64,000 bases of DNA, from positions 1 to 64,000 of the forward strand of contig JAVYKX010000002.1 in assembly GCA_038741495.1 (NCBI GenBank), given 5' to 3'. Shown here piece by piece: positions 59,937 to 64,000 of the stretch. The notes below the pieces were generated by a model. The model saw nothing but the letters and a program-made list of their open reading frames with translations, was not told the DNA's origin and ran no database searches. Position numbers and translations under genes: made by a program. Origin of the DNA: Thermofilum sp. GTDB taxonomy: Archaea; Thermoproteota; Thermoprotei; Thermofilales; Thermofilaceae. The stretch's first letter is position 1, and the number at the start of each line of letters is the position of its first letter.

Positions 59937-60539
59937 CTACGCCTTAAGCGGCCAGGTGTAGCTTTTCTCGTGAGAGGCTGTTCTAGTGATTACTAGCATG
60001 TCGATTCCGTCACCGCTCACAGCATCTCTCTTCATTGCTGCCTCGAGGGCTTTCAACGCTACCTGCTCAGCTTCCTGAACGCTCATATCTCTCCTGTAGC
60101 TCGCTTCGAGGATGCTGATCGCAAGCTGCGCCCCCGTTCCAGCGGCGACGTAGTTCTCCTCCAGAACAGCGCCGATAGGGTCTAGGGAATATAGATGAGA
60201 GCCCGCTTCATCTACACCGCCCACGAGCATCTCCGCGTAGTAGGGGAACAGCCTTCTCTCGTAGAGTATATACGAGAGAAGCTTAGCTGCTGACCATACC
60301 GTCGGGGGCTGTCCCGCATCGAGCTCATAGATCTTCATCTCCGCCTCGAGGATCCGCGCCAGAGTCTGCATGTCCGCTATGAGCCCCGCGCTAGCGATGC
60401 CTATCCGGTCGAGAATTCTATACACCTTCTTACCGGCTTTACTCATTAGGTAAAAACCGTAAGCCACTCTTTTCTCAGCAGCTAGTACGACACCCTCTTC
60501 GACTCTAACCCCAACAGTAGTACCCGGGAGAGCCTCCAT
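59937..60539 (-). CDS. psmB: Proteasome beta subunit, possibly lacking Thr1
   Basis: Subunit of the 20S proteasome inner rings. Family marks are GVVLAAEKRVAYG, the AGKKVYRI loop with Lys33 equivalent, and GTGAQLAISILEASYRRDM. The N-terminus reads MEALPGTTVGV. Aligning it without gaps to the TTTVG..E17..K33 frame of active subunits puts Gly6 at the place of Thr1 and the two Thr at 2 and 3. The five-residue propeptide is very short. It may be a structural, inactive beta type, as known in crenarchaea with two beta subunits, or start one residue later by deletion. Confidence 0.92.
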   Translation of the reverse strand: MEALPGTTVGVRVEEGVVLAAEKRVAYGFYLMSKAGKKVYRILDRIGIASAGLIADMQTLARILEAEMKIYELDAGQPPTVWSAAKLLSYILYERRLFPYYAEMLVGGVDEAGSHLYSLDPIGAVLEENYVAAGTGAQLAISILEASYRRDMSVQEAEQVALKALEAAMKRDAVSGDGIDMLVITRTASHEKSYTWPLKA

Positions 60540-60570
60540 GACGCTTGCACCAAGGCAAATGGCTCGTCGA

Positions 60571-60578
60571 TTAAAAAG
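60571..60578 (-). promoter_or_regulatory. TATA box of proteasome beta gene
   Basis: CTTTTTAA on the minus strand, centred about 36 bases before the psmB ATG (60539). It is back to back with the Nog1 TATA box. Confidence 0.6.
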
Positions 60579-60588
60579 TCTTTTTATG
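60579..60588 (+). promoter_or_regulatory. TATA box of Nog1
   Basis: TCTTTTTATG, centred about 33 bases before ATG 60617; the inferred start near 60610 argues against the GTG at 60605. Confidence 0.6.
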
Positions 60589-60616
60589 CCATATAGAGCG
60601 GTGAGTGCATAGCGAG

Positions 60617-61636
60617 ATGTTTAGAGACATGCGTCTAGCTCCAAGAGCAGCTGAGCTTTTCGAGGTAGCTGCTAGGTCGTGCAGAAGCGCTGCACAGGCA
60701 GGTTCGCGAGAGAGGGTGAAAGAGGTTAAACGCAGGCAAGCGAGGTGCGTAAGAATCGCGGCAAAGACAGTAAGAAGCACTCTGCGAGAAGTTTACACGA
60801 GCAGTCCCTACGTAGAGAAGCTTCACCCGTTCTACCGTGAGCTTTGCCGGCTTTCATTCGACTTGAATGAGTACAAAGTGTGCTTGGCTAGACTGCGTTC
60901 TGCGGAAAGAATCGTGAGCAGGATCGCCGCAGAGAGTCTCAGAGAACTTAAGGGAGTCGAAACCGCCAAGGACGCGATCAGGGTCAGGAGGAGCTTCTTC
61001 GGAAGACTCGGGTCGCTTCTGGAGTCGCTTGAAGACTGCTTAATCATGCTACGCCAGGCCCAGCTCTCGATGCTAAAGCTGCCTGAGATAAACCCAGACC
61101 TCGCTGCAGTGATCATAGCGGGAGCACCCAACGTCGGTAAGTCCTCACTGCTCCGCGCTTTGACGCGCGCCAAACCTGAAGTACAGCCTTACCCGTTCAC
61201 AACGAGGAACATTATTCTAGGAGTAATGGAACATGGGGTTTACAGAGTGCAGTTAGTGGACACTCCGGGCTTGCTGGATTCTCCTTTGGAGGATAAAAGC
61301 CGTATCGAGCAGCAAGCAGTGCTGGCGCTACGCTATCTCGGCGACGCCGCGATTTTCGTTGCTGATCCAACTGAAACGTGTGGCTTCACGCTCGACTTCC
61401 AAAGGAGGGTTTACGAACAGGTTACGGGAATCTTTCCTGAGGGTTCTGTAATCGTAGCTGTAAACAAGCTTGACATCGCTCAAGAAGAACACCTTCACCG
61501 CTTCGAAATGGTGTTTCCCGGCGTAGAATACTTGCCCATCTCTGCTGAAAAAAGAATCAACCTGGATAAGCTTGCCGATCTATTGACAGAAATATTGAAA
61601 AAAAGCGGTAAAGAATCCAAAATGCTTACTTCCTGA
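60617..61636 (+). CDS. Nog1-family GTPase, large ribosomal subunit biogenesis
   Basis: GTPase of the Obg/Nog1 group that acts on late large-subunit precursors. A long helical N-terminal domain (residues 1-155) precedes the G domain: G1 GAPNVGKSSLLRAL, the Nog1 switch YPFTTRNIILGV, G3 DTPGLLDSPLEDKSRIEQQ, then IFVADPTETCGF and G4 NKLD. ATG 60617 (MFRDMRLAP) is chosen from the promoter position; GTG 60605 would add four residues. Length is 339. It is divergent from the proteasome gene. Confidence 0.93.
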   Translation: MFRDMRLAPRAAELFEVAARSCRSAAQAGSRERVKEVKRRQARCVRIAAKTVRSTLREVYTSSPYVEKLHPFYRELCRLSFDLNEYKVCLARLRSAERIVSRIAAESLRELKGVETAKDAIRVRRSFFGRLGSLLESLEDCLIMLRQAQLSMLKLPEINPDLAAVIIAGAPNVGKSSLLRALTRAKPEVQPYPFTTRNIILGVMEHGVYRVQLVDTPGLLDSPLEDKSRIEQQAVLALRYLGDAAIFVADPTETCGFTLDFQRRVYEQVTGIFPEGSVIVAVNKLDIAQEEHLHRFEMVFPGVEYLPISAEKRINLDKLADLLTEILKKSGKESKMLTS

Positions 61637-61763
61637 GGTAAAATTATTAATATATCTTTAACAGTAAAAGCTGTGTTGTTCGGCTTTAAAAGTGTGCTTG
61701 CCAAGCTCTCCAGTAATTAGACTTCTACAAGCCTCGGTTGCTAAGTTAGCCGCGGAAAATCGC

Positions 61764-61851
61764 TGGCGCCGGGGCCGGGACTTGAACCCGGGCGCCCTCT
61801 CGGGCAGCGGATTAGCAATCCGCCGCCTTAACCACGCTCGGCCACCCCGGC
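61764..61851 (-). tRNA. tRNA-Ser (anticodon GCT)
   Basis: Class II t RNA without intron: acceptor GCCGGGG/CCCCGGC, anticodon stem GCGGA/TCCGC with loop TTGCTAA, a variable arm GCCC-GAGA-GGGC, T-stem CCGGG/CCCGG with TTCAAGT, discriminator G and encoded CCA. It reads AGC/AGT codons. A SerRS gene with a long arm for such tRNAs is at 41368. Confidence 0.96.
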
Positions 61852-61953
61852 CGCTCTACCGCTATGCGGGATGAACGCTTATGAACCTTGCGATTCGCGC
61901 GACTCGAATCATTGCAAATGAATCGGCCTGCGCCCTACCCGAGAGCGGGAGCG

Positions 61954-63051
61954 TTAAAGTCTTCCAGTTTCCTTCAAGTGGTCGATGAGGCTGTCCACGT
62001 CTTTGAAAACTTTAGTCGTGTAGTACTCGAAAAACGGGCTGGCTCCTTCGTGAGGGAAAATCGCAAACACATCCTTGTTGTGAGTGTAGCCGTACTTTAT
62101 TTCGCTGAGAACTCCCGGTGATAAGACTCTGACCGGGTAGAACACGACAAGCATATCACTCTGGTTGATCAGCTGGTAATCCCTAGCGACTATCTGGTCC
62201 CTAATATCTTCGACTGCTGCTAGCAGATCATTTACACTTACTTTAGCTTGGAAACCGTCCTCAGATATCTCCACGTACTCTTTTCCCTCGCTTTTCGCCT
62301 GGATGGCTAAGTCTATTAGGACAGAGTCCTCTATCGTTATAGGATCGAAAATCACCAGCCCGGCCTCTTTCAACTTCTTTTTAATGTCCTCTTTCTCGGC
62401 AAAAAACTTTTCATCACCTTTCACGTGTGTTATAGGATAGCTTAAGTAGGCTTTCCACATCCTCCTACCTCCCTCTTTGGATGCTTTCTCCACGTTGAAG
62501 AGAATTCTCTCGAGCATGGCTGGGTCTTCGCGCCTCGGGAAAAGGTAGCATGGCTTCCGCCTGTAATCTGCAAGCATTTTTGTAATGAAGAACTCTTCGT
62601 CTCGCCACACTAGTATATCTTTTATCGTAAGCCTGTTTCTCCAAGCTCTATCACCACTCAGTCTTGCATAAATGCTATGCGCGTTGTCAACAACATTTAC
62701 ATAAATATCTGGATCAATTCTGTTAACATAGTAAAAATTGAACGCCTGTAGGAGGTGTTTCTTCCACCGGAAACTCACGTGCGTGCTTATCGCTACAACC
62801 TCGTGGCTGGTGCTCTCAAGCTCTCTCAAGATATCCTCGAAAGTGACTGCTCTAAGGTAGTCTAGCGCAAGCGGGTCCATGTCAAGAATTTTTCCTTCAG
62901 GTATCTGAACACCCAGCTCTTCGGATTTGCTGTACATCCTAGAACCAACATCGATCACGTGAACAGAGGGGCTTCGTCTCTGCACCTCCTGGAGCAGAGC
63001 CAGTCTACCGCTTCCGCTGATGCCGGTGACGAAAGCTACGAGTCTAGCCAC
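61954..63051 (-). CDS. P-loop domain plus nucleoside 2-deoxyribosyltransferase-like domain
   Basis: Residues 1-180 resemble an adenylate-kinase-like P-loop fold, but the loop reads TGISGSGRLAL: Arg16 replaces the invariant Lys and Leu17 the Ser/Thr. The C-terminal half (about 195-365) resembles nucleoside 2-deoxyribosyltransferase-like proteins: KAYLSYPITHVKGD, LIFDPITIEDS-like VIFDPITIEDSVL, NQSDMLVVFYPVRVLSPG and EIKYGYTHNKDVFAIF. Such fusions occur in archaea without known function. It may bind nucleotides as a sensor or antiviral-type effector (speculation). Confidence 0.75.
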   Translation of the reverse strand: MARLVAFVTGISGSGRLALLQEVQRRSPSVHVIDVGSRMYSKSEELGVQIPEGKILDMDPLALDYLRAVTFEDILRELESTSHEVVAISTHVSFRWKKHLLQAFNFYYVNRIDPDIYVNVVDNAHSIYARLSGDRAWRNRLTIKDILVWRDEEFFITKMLADYRRKPCYLFPRREDPAMLERILFNVEKASKEGGRRMWKAYLSYPITHVKGDEKFFAEKEDIKKKLKEAGLVIFDPITIEDSVLIDLAIQAKSEGKEYVEISEDGFQAKVSVNDLLAAVEDIRDQIVARDYQLINQSDMLVVFYPVRVLSPGVLSEIKYGYTHNKDVFAIFPHEGASPFFEYYTTKVFKDVDSLIDHLKETGRL

Positions 63052-63083
63052 GTTTCTCAGCAGAAACTGCTTTCACAAAAAAG

Positions 63084-63090
63084 TTTATTC
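63084..63090 (+). promoter_or_regulatory. TATA box of Sec61 beta
   Basis: TTTATTC in AAGTTTATTC, 31-37 bases before ATG 63121. Confidence 0.6.
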
Positions 63091-63120
63091 ATTACGAAGC
63101 ATTGTGCGTTGTGAGCAGAG

Positions 63121-63321
63121 ATGTCTGGGTCGAAAAAAGCTAAGAAGAGTGGGGGCAGCTCTGAGAGAAGACCTACAGCGATGCCTGCTGCCGGGCTCCT
63201 AACATTCTACGAAGAAGATATAGGTGGTATAAAGCTAAGGCCCGAGTATGTTGTGATCAGCGCTTTCCTTTTATCCCTCCTGGTAGTCATGGCACATTTA
63301 GGTTTCTTCACGCCTCGATGA
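63121..63321 (+). CDS. secG: Preprotein translocase subunit Sec61 beta
   Basis: Small tail-anchored subunit of the SecYEG channel. A basic, Ser/Gly-rich N-terminus is followed by PTAMPAAGLLTFYEEDIGGI, the archaeal hallmark, and one C-terminal membrane segment (YVVISAFLLSLLVVMAHLGF). Length 66. Its 3' end overlaps the convergent GGGP synthase gene by 24 bases. Confidence 0.95.
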   Translation: MSGSKKAKKSGGSSERRPTAMPAAGLLTFYEEDIGGIKLRPEYVVISAFLLSLLVVMAHLGFFTPR

Positions 63322-64000
63322 GCCTAAATTCTTCTTTGCTTCGAGGCGGTTGCGAGCACCTTCTAGCACTCCCTCAACTATACCTTTTATAGCAGAGTAA
63401 ACGTCCTCTGCCACTTCAGTTATAGTACCTGTGACGATTATGTCAGCACCAGCCTCCACGAGTTTTCTAGCAGTAGATGGTTTGCGCACTCCTCCCCCGA
63501 CCACGATAGGTATGCTCACAGTATTCCTCACAGCTCTCACCACCCGCGGTGGCACGGGTTTCCCACCAGACCCTCCCTCGAGATAGACGAAGTCGAAGCC
63601 CATGTACTCCGCTGCGAGCGCATAGGCAGCTGCGATCTCAGGCTCTTCGAAAGGTAACGGCCGAGTGTAGCTAACAATGGATACGGCACCACCCCACCCC
63701 ACAATGATGTAACCGAGCGGTAGAACCTCAAGCGAATATCTCTTCACAATAGGAGCTCCCTGCATCTGAGCTCCTGTGATAAAGTAGGGGTTGTGGGAGT
63801 TCAGAACCGAGATGAACCAGACAGCGTCCGCGTAGCGGCTAAGTGCGGAGGGAGAACCGGGGAACAGGATCACAGGAATGTCAACAGCCTTCTTTATGGC
63901 GAGAATAGTCTCGTCGGTCATTCCTTCTGAAACACCTATGCTTCCTCCAATCATTATCGCGGACGTCCCTGCCCTTGCAGCTTCTTTCGCTATAGTAGCC
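63298..64000 (-). CDS. Geranylgeranylglyceryl phosphate synthase, partial
   Basis: First enzyme of archaeal ether-lipid assembly: joins GGPP to glycerol-1-phosphate. The TIM-barrel marks are GTSAIMIGGSIGVSEG, VILFPGSPSALSRYADAVWF, YLEGGSGGKPVPP and IPIVVGGGVRKPSTA. The frame continues to the window edge, so the N-terminal part is missing. The gene for the next enzyme (DGGGP synthase) is at 7172-8011. Confidence 0.93.
   Translation of the reverse strand, partial: ATIAKEAARAGTSAIMIGGSIGVSEGMTDETILAIKKAVDIPVILFPGSPSALSRYADAVWFISVLNSHNPYFITGAQMQGAPIVKRYSLEVLPLGYIIVGWGGAVSIVSYTRPLPFEEPEIAAAYALAAEYMGFDFVYLEGGSGGKPVPPRVVRAVRNTVSIPIVVGGGVRKPSTARKLVEAGADIIVTGTITEVAEDVYSAIKGIVEGVLEGARNRLEAKKNLGSSRREET

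Overview
The window is a gene-dense stretch of archaeal chromosome, almost certainly from a thermophilic crenarchaeon. Evidence is the archaeal form of nearly every gene (aEF1A, aIF2 alpha/beta/gamma, TFS, TFB, LSm, Pelota, GINS, PriS/PriL, family-B polymerase, exosome, Nop5/fibrillarin, GGGP and DGGGP ether-lipid synthases), TATA boxes about 26 bases before inferred transcript starts, and four of five tRNA genes carrying introns, two of them carrying two. A Thermofilum-like member of the Thermoproteales/Thermofilales is my inference. It rests on the multi-intron tRNAs together with an RNase P RNA that keeps its full architecture; no taxonomic search was possible. No insertion sequence, prophage, CRISPR array or integrase was seen.

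Layout. 1-4.8 kb: chaperonin tail, rpoK, intron-containing tRNA-Thr and tRNA-Val, RNase P RNA, a solitary m5C methyltransferase, LSm, eL37, a SPOUT-like protein and aIF2-beta. 5-8 kb: aEF1A, uS10, a two-intron tRNA-Arg and DGGGP synthase. 8-10.6 kb: a GC-rich degenerate repeat, then a small cluster holding a membrane protein, a RecA-fold ATPase with an altered Walker A, a RuvC/YqgF-fold nuclease candidate and a zinc ribbon. 10.7-18.5 kb: uL16, eS26, TrmY, an HTH-NrdD-like fusion, Trm14, Pelota and Nep1. 18.5-25.4 kb: a second copy of the repeat, RNase P Rnp4, FAU-1, HIT, aIF2-gamma, GINS, a phosphoribosyltransferase, PRPP synthetase and Gar1. 25.5-33.8 kb: Nop5-fibrillarin, an HTH regulator, Trm1, eL15, a COG1325 protein, RNase P Rnp3 and Rnp2, a divergent TFB and a coiled-coil protein. 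34-43 kb: AglB, Nop10, aIF2-alpha, eS27, eL42, TFS, PCNA-PriL-PriS, SerRS and aIF5A. 43-51 kb: a C/D-box sRNA candidate, MTAP, a metallo-beta-lactamase protein, a second phosphoribosyltransferase, EndA, an AbrB protein, KsgA, and eL43-Rrp42-Rrp41-Rrp4. 51-64 kb: EF1B, a second two-intron tRNA-Arg, LeuRS, an OB-fold protein, a HerA-like ATPase, PolB with a PCNA-binding tail, a proteasome beta subunit, Nog1, tRNA-Ser, a degenerate P-loop protein, Sec61 beta and GGGP synthase.

How it works together. Most of the window makes and processes RNA. RNase P (RNA plus three proteins), the splicing endonuclease, Trm1, Trm14 and TrmY mature tRNAs, including the intron-bearing ones here. Nop5/fibrillarin, Gar1/Nop10, Nep1, KsgA, FAU-1 and the exosome act on rRNA. 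All three aIF2 subunits, aEF1A, EF1B and aIF5A serve translation. A replication set (PCNA, primase, GINS, PolB) and two successive lipid-pathway enzymes complete it.

The least explained parts are the GC-rich repeat family at 8.3, 10.6 and 18.5 kb, the RecA-like/RuvC-like pair, the HTH-NrdD fusion, the structured intergenic regions, and a proteasome subunit whose sequence seems to lack Thr1.
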